Shown: positions 19,968 through 30,062, counted from the stretch's first letter. The stretch: 64,000 bases of DNA from Arthrobacter sp. AFG7.2 (GCF_002892835.1 NZ_PJMB01000001.1:62001-126000), one strand, 5' to 3'. Translations and numbers: made by a program. The notes: generated from the letters alone by a model not told the origin.

Positions 19968-20426
19968 TCAGGGGGTATTTTCCACCAGGGCCCCGCCGGG
20001 AGAGGTGGCGAACTGGCTGGCAAGTTCCCTGACCACTGCCTGGAGTTCCTGCCGCAGCAGGTCAGGGTCAATAGAGGCAGACGCAAGCACCGAGCGTTCC
20101 ATTTCCACCGCGGCCGCCACGGCTTCCCTGCCCTGCTCGGTGAGCGACACAACATGGCTTCTGCGGTCCGAAGTGCTGCGGACCCGGACGATGTGTCCGT
20201 GCGACTCCAGCCGGCTGAGTGTCTTGCCCATGGTCTGTGCCTGGACCCGAACGTATTGGGCAAGCTGCGCTTGTGTCATGGGGCCTTGGGCATCGAGGAC
20301 CTCGATGGCGATGACCCCGGCGTGGGTGAGGCCGATAGCGCCAAGTTTTTCGTTCCAGGAGTGTTCTACGAGGCGCGCGGCAGTGGACAAGAGGCGCCCC
20401 GTGGGCCAGTGATCCATATCAGGCAT
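19968..20426 (-). CDS. MarR family transcriptional regulator
   Basis: 152-residue winged-helix regulator. After an N-terminal dimerisation helix, the recognition part reads QLAQYVRVQAQTMGKTLSRLESHGHIVRV, then the wing STSDRRSHVVSLTEQGRE, the DxRxxxxxLTxxG MarR signature. No cysteine is placed as in OhrR, so thiol sensing is not evident. It is divergent from the peroxiredoxin gene bcp across an 87-bp gap, so it may control bcp and itself. The ATG at 20426 has no ribosome binding site but lies 7 nt after TATACT, pointing to a leaderless message; the frame to 20468 is dismissed for that reason. Confidence 0.9.
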   Translation of the reverse strand: MPDMDHWPTGRLLSTAARLVEHSWNEKLGAIGLTHAGVIAIEVLDAQGPMTQAQLAQYVRVQAQTMGKTLSRLESHGHIVRVRSTSDRRSHVVSLTEQGREAVAAAVEMERSVLASASIDPDLLRQELQAVVRELASQFATSPGGALVENTP

Positions 20427-20433
20427 AGCAGCA

Positions 20434-20439
20434 AGTATA
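20434..20439 (-). promoter_or_regulatory. -10 box of leaderless MarR transcript
   Basis: TATACT on the minus strand, then 7 nt to the ATG at 20426. Confidence 0.6.
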
Positions 20440-20513
20440 GCCAAGAGGGGATTAGCACTGGTCCGCACTGCTTACTAGGCTGGTGTGTCCCGGCTGCAAA
20501 AAGGAGAAAAACA

Positions 20514-20987
20514 TTGGCTGAAAGACTCGTTACCGGAGACGACGCGCCCGGTTTCACGCTGCAGGACTCGTCAGGCGCAGACATCAGCCTGTCGCCCGGG
20601 CAAGGCCGCCACACCATCGTCTATTTCTACCCTGCAGCCGCAACACCGGGCTGCACGAAGGAGGCGTGCGACTTCCGTGACAATCTGGCGTCCCTCCAGT
20701 CGGCGGGTTACGACGTCCTGGGCATCTCCCCCGACCCGGTGGAGAAACTGGCAAAGTTTGCTGCCAAGGAAGAGCTGAGCTTCCCGTTGCTCTCCGACGG
20801 CGACCATGCAGTTGCTGAAGCCTACGGTGCCTGGGGCGAGAAGAAGAACTACGGCAAAACCTACGAGGGACTCATTCGCTCCACCATCGTGGTGGACCCG
20901 GAAGGGAAGGTTGCACTTGCCCAATACAACGTCCGGGCCACCGGCCATGTGGCTAAACTTCGGCGCGACCTGAACCTGGACGCCTGA
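20514..20987 (+). CDS. bcp: thiol peroxidase, bacterioferritin comigratory protein type
   Basis: 157-residue Bcp/PrxQ peroxiredoxin that reduces hydroperoxides in the cytosol. Peroxidatic Cys47 is in the motif TPGCTKEACDFRD and resolving Cys52 lies five residues on, the atypical two-Cys PrxQ layout; the preceding FYPAAATPG and later GVWG-like AYGAWGEKKNYGK are family segments. TTG at 20514 is the start because AAGGAG lies 7 nt before it. The longer open frame from 19884 merely fuses antisense MarR sequence. Divergent from the MarR gene. Confidence 0.95.
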   Translation: MAERLVTGDDAPGFTLQDSSGADISLSPGQGRHTIVYFYPAAATPGCTKEACDFRDNLASLQSAGYDVLGISPDPVEKLAKFAAKEELSFPLLSDGDHAVAEAYGAWGEKKNYGKTYEGLIRSTIVVDPEGKVALAQYNVRATGHVAKLRRDLNLDA

Positions 20988-21025
20988 GGGGTCGCAGCTG
21001 ACCCGGGGTGCTGCCTTGGCGACGC

Positions 21026-21031
21026 TACAAT
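21026..21031 (+). promoter_or_regulatory. candidate -10 box of tRNA-Leu
   Basis: TACAAT 56 bp before the tRNA; no good -35 was found at 16-18 bp. Confidence 0.35.
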
Positions 21032-21086
21032 GGACACTGGCATCCGCCGTCGGGCCCTTTTGCAGGGAGCGGCCGCAGGAAGCCCC

Positions 21087-21168
21087 GCGCGAGTGGTGAA
21101 ATTGGCAGACACGCAGGATTTAGGTTCCTGTGCCTTCGGGCGTGGGGGTTCAAGTCCCCCCTTGCGCA
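21087..21168 (+). tRNA. tRNA-Leu (anticodon TAG)
   Basis: 82-nt class II tRNA without encoded CCA. Acceptor GCGCGAG pairs with CTTGCGC (one G-U), anticodon arm CAGGA-TTTAGGT-TCCTG gives TAG at 21121-21123, a short variable arm (TGCCTTCGGGCGT) follows, and the T arm is GGGGG-TTCAAGT-CCCCC. Decodes CUN leucine codons. Confidence 0.96.
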
Positions 21169-21172
21169 CTAT

Positions 21173-21202
21173 GTAATCCCCCGGCAGCAGCCGGGGGATT
21201 AC
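21173..21202 (+). terminator. hairpin downstream of tRNA-Leu
   Basis: Perfect 13-bp stem GTAATCCCCCGGC/GCCGGGGGATTAC (21173-21185 with 21190-21202). The following bases are only moderately T-rich. Confidence 0.7.
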
Positions 21203-21277
21203 TGCATTTAAGCGGTGCCTCCAACTGTCCCGGGTACCGATTTTTGCAGGGCAGCCGAAAAACTCCAGGGAACTCAC

Positions 21278-21304
21278 CCATCCACTTCCTGCACCCGGCC
21301 GAAT
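21278..21304 (+). promoter_or_regulatory. SigK-like promoter of the fasciclin lipoprotein gene
   Basis: CCATCC (21278-21283), 15 bp, CCGAAT (21299-21304). These hexamers match what I recall as the mycobacterial SigK consensus that drives mpt70/mpt83, and the gene below is an MPT70/MPT83-type protein. The predicted leader is about 100 nt. Confidence 0.55.
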
Positions 21305-21413
21305 ACCCAGTGAGACACCAGCCAAGGGCAGGTGCCCACCAGCAAGATTCGAACAACGCCGTGAGACAGCACGTCCGTGGCGGGCAAAAGCCACCATTCC
21401 AAGGAGAACTGAA

Positions 21414-22094
21414 ATGCAGACCACCAAGCGCACAACTTTCACCGTCGCAGGCGTTGCAGCAGCAGCTCTGTTCAGCCTCACCGCCTGTGGCGGCACAGCA
21501 TCCACCACCAGCTCATCCGCCCCCGCAGATTCGCCCTCGGCCATGGCATCCAGCATGGCCCCTTCCCCCTCGGCCAGCTCTTCCGCCGGCGCCATGGATC
21601 CCGCGGCCAACCTGGTGGGTCCGGGGTGCGCCGGCTACGCCGAGCAGGTTCCCACGGGTGCGGGTTCAGTTGAGGGCATGGCCCTTGATCCCGTGGCTGT
21701 GGCAGCATCAAACAATCCCATCCTGACCACCCTGACCAGCGCCGTCTCCGGCAAGCTCAACCCCAAGGTGGACCTGGTGGACACCCTGAACGGCGGCGAA
21801 TTCACTGTCTTCGCTCCGGTGGATGAGGCGTTCGCCAAAATCGATGCAGCCACCATCGAGACCCTGAAGACCGACGACGCGCTCCTGAGCAAGATCCTGA
21901 CCTACCACGTGGTGCCCGGCCAGATCACTCCCGACATGATCGCCGGCACCCATGCCACTGTCCAGGGCGGTTCCGTTACCGTGGCGGGCAGCGGTGACGA
22001 GCTCAAGGTGGATGACGCCAACGTGATCTGCGGCGGCGTCAAGACCAAGAACGCAACCGTTTACCTGATCGACTCGGTACTGATGCCCAAGTAG
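21414..22094 (+). CDS. MPT70/MPT83-like fasciclin-domain lipoprotein
   Basis: 226 residues. A lipoprotein signal peptide ends at the lipobox LTAC with Cys25 as the acylated residue. A Ser/Pro/Ala linker (about 26-60) precedes a FAS1 domain. Segments such as [56 protein letters not shown] and [13 protein letters not shown] match mycobacterial MPT70/MPT83 almost block for block, including the paired cysteines (GPGC and VICGG) likely to form a disulfide. It should be a cell-surface adhesion-type protein. AAGGAGAACTGAA before the ATG is a strong ribosome binding site. A SigK-like promoter lies upstream; no sigK or rskA is in the window. Confidence 0.92.
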   Translation: MQTTKRTTFTVAGVAAAALFSLTACGGTASTTSSSAPADSPSAMASSMAPSPSASSSAGAMDPAANLVGPGCAGYAEQVPTGAGSVEGMALDPVAVAASNNPILTTLTSAVSGKLNPKVDLVDTLNGGEFTVFAPVDEAFAKIDAATIETLKTDDALLSKILTYHVVPGQITPDMIAGTHATVQGGSVTVAGSGDELKVDDANVICGGVKTKNATVYLIDSVLMPK

Positions 22095-22132
22095 CACCAG
22101 GCCGGCAGCATCACGGGTCCAGCCGGTTACGC

Positions 22133-22170
22133 GAAGCCGGGGGTCATCCACAGGGATGGCCCCCGGCTTC
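22133..22170 (+). terminator. terminator after the fasciclin gene
   Basis: 17-bp stem (22133-22149 with 22154-22170, one mismatch, 4-nt loop), 39 bp after the stop codon. Confidence 0.75.
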
Positions 22171-22222
22171 TGCCGCTGAACCGGCAGGCCGGCCGGTTCA
22201 GGTTCCTTCGGGTGCCGTCTAC

Positions 22223-22228
22223 TAGACT
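22223..22228 (+). promoter_or_regulatory. candidate -10 box of the solute-binding protein gene
   Basis: TAGACT, giving a start near 22235 and a leader of about 45 nt with AGAGG before the GTG at 22281. Confidence 0.4.
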
Positions 22229-22280
22229 GGGCTCCGGCGCGCACGCGGCGGCGCCGCGAATATCCAGAGGTGATCATCGA

Positions 22281-23951
22281 GTGCCCAGCAGTACATCGCG
22301 CCGGACAGTCATTAAAACCGGCGCAGTCCTCCTGGCCCTGGGCGTCACCTCGTGCACCGGTGTTCCGGCTCCCTCGCCGTCTTCCGGCCAGCCCAGCACA
22401 ACGGCTGCCGCCGAGCCCGCCGCCACCTTCAATTTCGGAACCGCCGCCCAGCCGTTGGGGCTGGATCCGGCCCTTTCCAGTGACGTCGAGTCCCAGCGCA
22501 TCACCCGCCAGATCCTCGAAGGACTGGTGGGCGTGGACCAGATCACGGGAAAGCCGACGCCGCTGCTGGCCACCGAGTGGAGCGAATCCGACGAAGGACG
22601 GTCCTACACCTTCAAGCTCCGGACGGATGTTGTGTTCCAGGACGGGACCGCGTTCAACGCTGACGCTGTGTGCACCAACTTCAACCGCTGGTTCGCCTTT
22701 TCCCCGGATTTGAGGCGGCAGGCACCCGGCAGCTCCTTCAAGGGGGTCTTTAAGGCCCACTCGGACGAGCCCGAACTGTCTATCTTCAAGAGCTGCACGG
22801 CCCTGGCGGCGGACACTGTGCGGATAGACCTGACCCAGCCTTTCACGGCCTTCCTGCAGGCCCTGACCCTGCCCGCGTTCGCCATGGCCTCCCCCGCAGC
22901 CCTGGCCGCCGGGACTGCCGATGTCCTGGACCAAAGCCGCAGCGGCCAGCCCGTCTCCGTCTTTGGGACCAGCCCGGTGGGAACGGGACCCTTCACCCTC
23001 GCCTCATGGGACGAGGGCAGCGTCACCCTGGCGGGCAACACGTCCTACTGGGGCGAACGTGGCCAGATTGCCACCATCAACTTCGTGGCCTACGACCACC
23101 CCCAGGCCCGCCTTCAGGCCCTGCTGGACGGCAGGATCGATGGCTACGATGCCGTGACGGTGGGCAACTTTGACCAGCTGGTCAAGCGAGGAAAGCAGAT
23201 CGTCCAGCGGGACCCGTTCTCCGTCATGTACGTGGGTATCAACCAGGACATCCCCGTGCTCCAAAACCTGAAGGTCCGGCAGGCGATCGAAATGGCGATC
23301 GACAAGGACACCCTGATCCGACGGTTCTTCATCGACAACACGGCCAAAGCCACCCAGTTCGTCCCGCCGAAAATCAGCGGCTTTAACAACGATGCGCCGG
23401 AGCTTGGCCATGATCCGGCCAAGGCCAGGGAGTACCTCAAAGAGGGCGGCTACGCCGGTGAGGAGCTTAAGTTCTACTATCCGCTGAATGTCACGCGCCC
23501 CTACCTTCCCACTCCCGAGAAGGTCTACGCCGAGATCAGCCGGCAGCTCACCGCCGTCGGCTTCAACATCCAGCCGGTTCCGGTGGACTGGGCGGACGGG
23601 TACCTGCAGAAGGTGCAGTCCCCGGGCGACCATGCACTCCATCTCCTGGGATGGAATGGTTCCTACTCCGACGCCGACAATTTTGTGGGCCCCCTGTTCG
23701 GGGAGAAAAACGGGGAGTTCGGCTACCACGACCCCCAGGTCTTTTCGAAAATCAACCGTGGCCGGCGGCTTCCGGAAGGCCAGGAGCGGGATGAGCTGTA
23801 TCACACGATCAACGCCCAGATCGCGGCCACTGTCCCCGCCGTCCCCGTGGCCTTTCCGATCTCCGCGCTGGCCCTGTCCGACCGTGTGGTCAGTTATCCG
23901 GCGTCGCCGGTCTTAAATGAAGTTTTCACGAAGGTGCAGCTAAAGCCTTGA
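22281..23951 (+). CDS. ABC transporter family-5 solute-binding lipoprotein (peptide type)
   Basis: 556-residue extracytoplasmic binding protein of the SBP_bac_5 (oligopeptide/dipeptide) family. The N-terminus has SRRTVIK, a possible twin-arginine signal, a hydrophobic stretch and the lipobox VTSC with Cys25 as the anchor. The mature part has the typical [28 protein letters not shown] and [14 protein letters not shown] segments and the late [14 protein letters not shown] and [13 protein letters not shown] regions. GTG at 22281 has AGAGG at 10 nt. No permease or ATPase genes are adjacent, so it is an orphan binding protein serving a transporter encoded elsewhere. Peptides are the default guess for ligand. 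Confidence 0.92.
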   Translation: MPSSTSRRTVIKTGAVLLALGVTSCTGVPAPSPSSGQPSTTAAAEPAATFNFGTAAQPLGLDPALSSDVESQRITRQILEGLVGVDQITGKPTPLLATEWSESDEGRSYTFKLRTDVVFQDGTAFNADAVCTNFNRWFAFSPDLRRQAPGSSFKGVFKAHSDEPELSIFKSCTALAADTVRIDLTQPFTAFLQALTLPAFAMASPAALAAGTADVLDQSRSGQPVSVFGTSPVGTGPFTLASWDEGSVTLAGNTSYWGERGQIATINFVAYDHPQARLQALLDGRIDGYDAVTVGNFDQLVKRGKQIVQRDPFSVMYVGINQDIPVLQNLKVRQAIEMAIDKDTLIRRFFIDNTAKATQFVPPKISGFNNDAPELGHDPAKAREYLKEGGYAGEELKFYYPLNVTRPYLPTPEKVYAEISRQLTAVGFNIQPVPVDWADGYLQKVQSPGDHALHLLGWNGSYSDADNFVGPLFGEKNGEFGYHDPQVFSKINRGRRLPEGQERDELYHTINAQIAATVPAVPVAFPISALALSDRVVSYPASPVLNEVFTKVQLKP

Positions 23952-24030
23952 CGGACCCGTCCAATTTCAGTATGTCCGCTGCCCGGGGATATTCTGTGAC
24001 AGCCAGAGCCGCTGCAATCGGAGACTGATC

Positions 24031-25533
24031 GTGACTTTCATTTCCAAGACCCCACATGCCGACGTCGTCCTGATTGGCGGCGGCATCATGAGCGCCACGC
24101 TGGGGGCATTCCTTAAGCAGCTGGAGCCGGACTGGACCATCTCCCTGTTCGAGCGGCTGGACCAGCCGGGCCTGGAGAGCTCCGACCCCTGGAACAATGC
24201 CGGAACCGGCCACGCCGCTCTCTGCGAGCTCAACTATTCCCCTGCAGCCAAAGACGGCTCAGTGGACCCCTCCAAGGCACTGCTGATCAACGAGCAGTTC
24301 CAGCTGTCCCGGCAGTTCTGGTCCCACCTGGTGGACCAGAACCTGATCGGCTCCCCCAAGGGCTTCATCAACACGGTGCCGCACATGAGCTTCGTCATCG
24401 GCGAGGACCACGCCCGCTTCCTGAAGACCCGTTACGAGGCGCTCAAGCCGCACACACTGTTCCGGAGCATGGAGTTCTCCGAGGACCACGCCCAGATTGC
24501 CAAGTGGGCGCCACTGATCGTGAAGGGGCGTGACCCGCAGCAGCGCATCGCCGCCACGCGCGCAGCCGAGGGGACCGACGTCGACTTCGGGGCCCTGACC
24601 CGCGAACTCACCTCTTACCTCGGCAACAACGGCGTCGAAATCAACTACGGCCATGACGTCACGGGGATCTCCAGGGCATCCGACGGCGGCTGGAACCTGT
24701 CGCTGAAGTACCCCAAGTCCGGGGAGCACAGCAAGATCCACGCCAAGTTCGTTTTCGTCGGCGCCGGCGGGGGCGCCCTGCACCTGCTGCAGGCGTCCGG
24801 CATCCCGGAAAGCAAGGGCTACGGCGGCTTCCCTGTTTCCGGCCAGTTCTTCCGCTGCACCGATGAGACCATTGCCGCCCAGCACAGCGCCAAGGTGTAC
24901 GGCCAGGCCTCGGTGGGCGCTCCCCCCATGTCCGTGCCGCACCTCGACACCCGGTACGTCGGCGGCAAGCGTTCACTGCTGTTCGGCCCCTACGCCGGCT
25001 TCTCCACAAACTTCCTGAAGAACGGCTCCTACCTGGACCTTCCGCTGTCCATCAGGCCCGGCAATATCATCCCCATGCTGGCGGTGGCGAAGGACAACAT
25101 GGACCTCACCGCGTACCTGGTGAAGGAAGTGGCCAAGAAGCACGCCGACAAGGTGGAGGCGCTGCGCGAGTACTACCCGGAGGCCAAAGACGGGGACTGG
25201 GAACTGATCACCGCCGGCCAGCGTGTACAGATCATCAAGAAAGATCCGCAGAAGGGCGGCATCCTCCAGTTTGGAACTGAAGTGATCGCCGGCCGTGACG
25301 GTTCCATCGGCGCGCTCCTGGGCGCATCCCCCGGGGCCTCCACTGCGGTACCGATCATGATCGAATTGCTGAAGAAGACCTTCCCCCGGAACTTCAAGGG
25401 CTGGCAGTCCAAGCTCAAAGACATGATGCCCGGCTACGGGGTCAAGTTGGACGAGAACCCGGACCTTGCCATCGAGCTGGAGAAGGCAACGGCCAAGTCG
25501 CTTCAGCTGGAGAGCGTTTCCGCCAGCCGCTGA
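24031..25533 (+). CDS. mqo: malate:quinone oxidoreductase
   Basis: 500-residue FAD-dependent membrane-peripheral enzyme oxidising malate to oxaloacetate and passing electrons to the quinone pool, an alternative to NAD malate dehydrogenase common in Actinobacteria. The dinucleotide-binding motif [18 protein letters not shown] opens the protein and ends in the acidic [33 protein letters not shown] and [15 protein letters not shown] are Mqo family blocks. GTG at 24031 follows a GGAG site. It lies 79 bp downstream of the binding-protein gene but has an unrelated function. Confidence 0.96.
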   Translation: MTFISKTPHADVVLIGGGIMSATLGAFLKQLEPDWTISLFERLDQPGLESSDPWNNAGTGHAALCELNYSPAAKDGSVDPSKALLINEQFQLSRQFWSHLVDQNLIGSPKGFINTVPHMSFVIGEDHARFLKTRYEALKPHTLFRSMEFSEDHAQIAKWAPLIVKGRDPQQRIAATRAAEGTDVDFGALTRELTSYLGNNGVEINYGHDVTGISRASDGGWNLSLKYPKSGEHSKIHAKFVFVGAGGGALHLLQASGIPESKGYGGFPVSGQFFRCTDETIAAQHSAKVYGQASVGAPPMSVPHLDTRYVGGKRSLLFGPYAGFSTNFLKNGSYLDLPLSIRPGNIIPMLAVAKDNMDLTAYLVKEVAKKHADKVEALREYYPEAKDGDWELITAGQRVQIIKKDPQKGGILQFGTEVIAGRDGSIGALLGASPGASTAVPIMIELLKKTFPRNFKGWQSKLKDMMPGYGVKLDENPDLAIELEKATAKSLQLESVSASR

Positions 25534-25602
25534 CCCTGAGGGGCCGGCGGCCGGCCCCGGCAGGGTCCGTATCCGTCACTCAATCCCACAGGAGATCATG
25601 CG

Positions 25603-28600
25603 ATGTTCCGGCTGGCACAACTTTCACTGGCAAACCGGGCACTGATCGCACTGATCACCGTCTTCGCTTCCGTCTTCGGTGTTATCACCATGACGTCGCT
25701 GAAGCAGGAACTCATCCCCTCGATCGAGTTCCCGCAGATCACGGTGCTGACCGCCATGCCCGGCGCGTCTCCGGAAGTTGTGGACAAGCAGGTGAGCGGG
25801 CCGCTGGAAACAGCGCTCAACGGCGTGGAGGGGCTGGAATCCACCTCCTCCACGTCCCGCAACGGCGTCTCCCAGATCACCATGGTGTTCACCTACGGTG
25901 CGAACCTGGACCGGGCAAGGAACCAGATAGACCGCGCGATCTCCAACGCGAAGCGGTCCCTGCCCGAAGACGTCCAGCCCCAGGCGATTGCCGGAAGCAT
26001 CAGCGACTTCCCCATCGTCTTCCTGGCCGTTTCCTCTGATAAAACGCTGAGCGGGCTTAATGCGGACCTCCAGCGGCTGAGCGTGCCCCGGCTGCAGAAG
26101 ATCGACGGCGTCCGCGGCGCCGATGTGACAGGTGGCGCCTCCCAGCACATCGAGATCCTTCCGCGCCCCGAGGCCATGGCAAGGGCGGGGGCAAGCATCA
26201 CCTCCATCCGGGACGCGCTCGCCAACAATGGCGCCCTTGTTCCGGCCGGCACGCTCGAAGAGCAGGGCAAAACCCTGTCACTGCAGATCGGCAGCCCTGT
26301 GGATTCCCTCGAGGCAATTGAGGCGTTGCCGCTGGCCGGCGCCAAGGACGCGGCAACCATTGGCAGCGTAGCGGACGTGTCGCTGAAGGACGACGAGCGG
26401 ACATCCATCACAAGGACCAACGGTAAAGAAACGCTGGCTGTGTCCGTCACTAAAAAGCCTGAAGGCGACACGGTGGCCATTTCACATGCGGTGCGTGACA
26501 CCCTGGATGAGCTTGAGGCCGAGCTGGGCTCCAATGCCAAGTTCACTCCAGTGTTCGATCAGGCGCCGTTCATTGAAAAGTCCATCAAGGACCTCACCAC
26601 GGAGGGCCTGCTGGGCCTTGGCTTCGCCGTTGCGGTGATCCTGGTCTTCCTGATGTCTGCACGATCCACCCTGGTTACGGCGGTCTCCATCCCGCTCTCG
26701 CTCCTGATCACCTTTATCGGCCTGTCTGCCACCGGCTACTCCCTGAACATCCTGACCCTGGGTGCGCTCACCATCGCCATCGGCCGCGTGGTGGACGACT
26801 CCATCGTGGTGATCGAGAACATCAAGCGGCACCTGAGCTACGGCGAAGACAAGGTCACCGCGATCCTGACCGCCATCAGGGAGGTGGCAGGGGCCATCAC
26901 GGCGTCCACCCTGACCACCGTTGCGGTTTTCCTCCCCATCGCTTTCGTTGGCGAGCTGGCGGGCGAGTTGTTCCGTCCGTTCGCGCTCACGGTGACCATG
27001 GCACTGCTCGCATCGCTGCTGGTCTCGCTGACCATCGTCCCGGTCCTGGCTTACTGGTTCCTGAAGAACACCGGCGCCCCGGCTGCTGGAGGTCCGGCAG
27101 GTTCTGCAGCTGCCCGCCGGAACGCGGACGAGGCCCGGCAAAAGGCGCTCGAAGCGGAACAGCGCAGCAGGCTGCAGCGCGGGTACCTGCCGATCCTCAC
27201 CAGGACCCAGAAGCACCCTGTGGTCACGCTGGTTGCCGCCGTCCTGGTGCTGGGCGCCACGGCAGCCATGACGCCGCTGCTGGCAACCAATCTCCTGGGC
27301 AACTCCGGCCAGAACAGCCTCACCGTCCGGCAGGTGCTGCCGGCCGGCACCAGCCTTGCTGACACCAGCGCCGCAGCCATCCGGCTGGAGGAGGTGCTCC
27401 GCGGGATTGACGGAATCAAGGACGTCCAGGTGACGTCGGGCAACGCCCAGGCAGGGTTCGCTGCCCTGACCTCCTCGGGTTCATCCAACTCCACCTTTAC
27501 CGTGGTGACGGACGAGAAGGCGGACCAGGAGCAGCTGCAGGAGACGGTGCGGAACCAACTGACCCAAGTGCCCGATTCCGGCAAGGTCTCGGTGGGGACC
27601 CAGCAGGGCGGCTTCGGCACATCGTCCACCGTGGACATCACCCTGAAGGCCGCGACCACCGCGGACCTCCAGGAAGCCAGCGACACGATGGTTTCGGCCA
27701 TGACCGGGGTGCCCGGAACCAGCGAGGTAGTGACAAACCTTGCGGCCAGCCAGCCGGTGGTCCAGGTCCGGGTGGACAGGGCCAAAACGGCGGCGGCAGG
27801 GCTCAACGAGGAGCAGGTGGCCGGTGTCCTTGCGTCCACCATCAGCCCCATCCCGGCCGGAGAAGTCCGGATCGACACCAACGACTTCCCCGTCCAGATC
27901 GGCGAGGGCACCAGGTTCACCAGCATCGACGCCGTCCGGCGCATTCCGCTCCCGGCAGCAGGCGGCCCGGTGCCCCTGGGCAGCATCGCCTCCGTGGAGC
28001 AGGTGGACGTGCCTGTATCCATTACGGCCAGCAACGGCCAGCGCACCGCCCGGGTATCCGTCACGCCGTCGGGCTCCAACCTGGGTGCCGTCAACGCGGA
28101 AGTCCAGGAGCGGCTGGCGGACGTACAGCTGCCGCCGGGAGTCACCGCCGAAATCGGCGGCGCCACCACGCAGCAGCAGGAGTCCTTCCAGCAGCTGGGA
28201 CTCGCACTGCTGGCAGCGATCGCCATCGTGTACGTGATCATGGTGGCCACCTTCAAATCCCTCATCCAGCCGCTGATCCTCCTGGTGTCCGTCCCGTTTG
28301 CAGCCACCGGCGCGGTGGCGCTGCTCCTGGTGACAGGTGTGCCCCTGGGGCTCCCCTCCCTGATCGGCATGCTCATGCTGGTGGGCATCGTGGTGACCAA
28401 CGCCATCGTTCTCATTGACCTCATCAACCAATACCGTCTGCCCCGGGACGGACGGCCCGGCATGAACGTCGCTGATGCGATCACCCACGGCTCGCGCCAG
28501 CGCCTGCGCCCCATCCTGATGACCGCACTCGCAACCGTGTTCGCCCTGACGCCCATGGCCATGGGCCTCACCGGCGGCGGCGGCTTTATCTCGCAGCCGC

Positions 28601-28836
28601 TGGCGGTGGTGGTCATCGGCGGGCTCATATCCTCTACTGCCCTGACCCTGGTCCTGGTGCCGGTCCTGTACCGGCTGGTGGAGGGCCGGCGTGAAAAGAA
28701 GGCGCTGCTCCGGCAGCTGCAGGCACGCCCGGAATTCGGGGCCGGGACCGACGTGGACGAGGAATTCCGGGACTGGACCACCGGCATGGTCCCCAAGACC
28801 AGCGGCCGCCGCGCCGCCCCCGTCAGCCCGGAGTAG
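25603..28836 (+). CDS. RND-family efflux transporter (AcrB/HAE-like)
   Basis: 1077-residue proton-driven pump. The order is TM1 (LIALITVFASVFGVITM), a large extracytoplasmic porter loop, TM2-6 with the TM4 motif LTIAIGRVVDDSIVVIENI, whose paired Asp residues carry protons, then TM7, a second porter loop and TM8-12 with a matching block GMLMLVGIVVTNAIVLIDL. A 40-residue Ala/Glu/Arg-rich linker (about 487-528) joins the halves. It is the HAE-type RND form, rarer in Gram-positives than MMPL, and no membrane-fusion or outer channel gene is adjacent. GGAG precedes the ATG. Substrates are unknown; hydrophobic drugs or lipids are possible. Confidence 0.92.
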   Translation: MFRLAQLSLANRALIALITVFASVFGVITMTSLKQELIPSIEFPQITVLTAMPGASPEVVDKQVSGPLETALNGVEGLESTSSTSRNGVSQITMVFTYGANLDRARNQIDRAISNAKRSLPEDVQPQAIAGSISDFPIVFLAVSSDKTLSGLNADLQRLSVPRLQKIDGVRGADVTGGASQHIEILPRPEAMARAGASITSIRDALANNGALVPAGTLEEQGKTLSLQIGSPVDSLEAIEALPLAGAKDAATIGSVADVSLKDDERTSITRTNGKETLAVSVTKKPEGDTVAISHAVRDTLDELEAELGSNAKFTPVFDQAPFIEKSIKDLTTEGLLGLGFAVAVILVFLMSARSTLVTAVSIPLSLLITFIGLSATGYSLNILTLGALTIAIGRVVDDSIVVIENIKRHLSYGEDKVTAILTAIREVAGAITASTLTTVAVFLPIAFVGELAGELFRPFALTVTMALLASLLVSLTIVPVLAYWFLKNTGAPAAGGPAGSAAARRNADEARQKALEAEQRSRLQRGYLPILTRTQKHPVVTLVAAVLVLGATAAMTPLLATNLLGNSGQNSLTVRQVLPAGTSLADTSAAAIRLEEVLRGIDGIKDVQVTSGNAQAGFAALTSSGSSNSTFTVVTDEKADQEQLQETVRNQLTQVPDSGKVSVGTQQGGFGTSSTVDITLKAATTADLQEASDTMVSAMTGVPGTSEVVTNLAASQPVVQVRVDRAKTAAAGLNEEQVAGVLASTISPIPAGEVRIDTNDFPVQIGEGTRFTSIDAVRRIPLPAAGGPVPLGSIASVEQVDVPVSITASNGQRTARVSVTPSGSNLGAVNAEVQERLADVQLPPGVTAEIGGATTQQQESFQQLGLALLAAIAIVYVIMVATFKSLIQPLILLVSVPFAATGAVALLLVTGVPLGLPSLIGMLMLVGIVVTNAIVLIDLINQYRLPRDGRPGMNVADAITHGSRQRLRPILMTALATVFALTPMAMGLTGGGGFISQPLAVVVIGGLISSTALTLVLVPVLYRLVEGRREKKALLRQLQARPEFGAGTDVDEEFRDWTTGMVPKTSGRRAAPVSPE

Positions 28837-28879
28837 GCAACCCGGAATAATCCCCGGCGGGATGCGTTATACCCGGCGA

Positions 28880-28897
28880 TAGATGCAAATGCATCTA
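28880..28897. promoter_or_regulatory. 18-bp perfect palindrome, probable MarR operator
   Basis: TAGATGCA-AA-TGCATCTA, directly upstream of a TACACT -10 candidate (28906-28911), so it would cover the -35 region of the promoter for the monooxygenase-MarR pair. Likely autoregulation by the MarR protein at 30062-30556. Confidence 0.65.
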
Positions 28898-28952
28898 ATT
28901 AGGACTACACTGGGACCAAGCCCGGAGAGTCCAGGGAAGGGAAAGGCACATC

Positions 28953-30062
28953 ATGCAGATCGGTGTTTTCAGCGTCAGCGACATCACCACGGACCCCACT
29001 ACAGGTCGGACCCCCACCGAGAACGAACGCATCAAGGCGTCGGTGGCCATCGCCAAAAAGGTCGAGGAAATCGGGATGGACGTCTACGCCCTGGGCGAGC
29101 ACCACAACCGGCCCTTCTTCTCCTCCTCCCCCACCACCACCCTTGCCTACATCGCGGCGCAGACGGAACGGATCACGCTCTCAACCGCCACCACGCTGAT
29201 CACCACCAATGACCCGGTCAAAATCGCCGAGGACTTCGCCATGCTCCAGCATCTGGCGGACGGCCGGGTGGACCTGGTCCTGGGCCGCGGCAACACTGCT
29301 CCGGTCTACCCGTGGTTCGGCAAGAACATCCAGGACGGCGTGGAACTGGCCATCGAGAACTACAGCCTGCTCCGGAAGCTGTGGGACGAGGACACCGTGA
29401 ACTGGTCCGGCAAGTTCCGGACCCCGCTGCAGAACTTCACGTCCACCCCGCGCCCGCTCGACGGCGTGGCCCCCTTCGTGTGGCACGGCTCCATCCGCAC
29501 GCCGCAGATTGCCGAGGTGGCGGCCTACTTCGGGGATGGCTTCTTTGCCAACAACATCTTCTGGCCCAAGGAGCACTACCAGCAGCTGATCGGCCTCTAC
29601 CGTGAGCGCTACGAGCACTACGGCCACGGCAAGGCGGACCAGGCAATCGTGGGCCTGGGCGGCCAGTTCTTCATGCGGAAGAACTCTCAGGACGCTGTCA
29701 AGGAGTTCCGGCCCTACTTCGACAACGCGCCGGTCTACGGTCACGGACCGTCCCTGGAGGACTTCACGTCGCAGACGCCGCTGACCGTGGGCAGTCCGCA
29801 GGAGGTCATTGAGAAGACCCTGACGTTCCGGGAGTACTTCGGCGATTACCAGCGGCAGCTCTTCCTGATCGACCATGCCGGCCTGCCGCTGAAGACCGTT
29901 TTGGAGCAGCTGGACCTCTTCGGCGAGGAAGTCCTGCCCGTCCTGCGTAAGGAATACGCGGCCCGGAAGCCGGCGCACGTTCCCGATCCGCCCACCCATG
30001 CCGGCCGGGTGGCTGCGCTGATGGCCGCCCAGGACGCGGAAAAGTCCGCCGCGGAGGCGTGA
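28953..30062 (+). CDS. luciferase-like (LLM class) flavin-dependent oxidoreductase
   Basis: 369-residue TIM-barrel monooxygenase of the bacterial luciferase superfamily using FMN or F420. Typical blocks are YALGEHHNRPFFSSSP, ITLSTATTLITTNDPVKIAEDFAMLQHLADGR, VDLVLGRGN and PFVWHGSIRTPQIAEVAAYFGDGFF. The group resembles those annotated as LLM oxidoreductases with alkanal-monooxygenase similarity; the true substrate is not known. GGGAAAGG before ATG 28953 is a good ribosome binding site. The stop codon overlaps the next MarR gene (TGATG), so both are one operon under the upstream palindrome. Confidence 0.93.
   Translation: MQIGVFSVSDITTDPTTGRTPTENERIKASVAIAKKVEEIGMDVYALGEHHNRPFFSSSPTTTLAYIAAQTERITLSTATTLITTNDPVKIAEDFAMLQHLADGRVDLVLGRGNTAPVYPWFGKNIQDGVELAIENYSLLRKLWDEDTVNWSGKFRTPLQNFTSTPRPLDGVAPFVWHGSIRTPQIAEVAAYFGDGFFANNIFWPKEHYQQLIGLYRERYEHYGHGKADQAIVGLGGQFFMRKNSQDAVKEFRPYFDNAPVYGHGPSLEDFTSQTPLTVGSPQEVIEKTLTFREYFGDYQRQLFLIDHAGLPLKTVLEQLDLFGEEVLPVLRKEYAARKPAHVPDPPTHAGRVAALMAAQDAEKSAAEA

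Noticed and set aside
19884..20513. Fused frame in front of bcp
   Set aside because: It reads through the MarR gene on the opposite strand; bcp starts at TTG 20514 after AAGGAG.
19699..21168. tRNA-linked integrated element between tRNA-Lys and tRNA-Leu
   Set aside because: The DNA between holds only a MarR gene and bcp with native composition, with no integrase and no duplicated tRNA 3' end.
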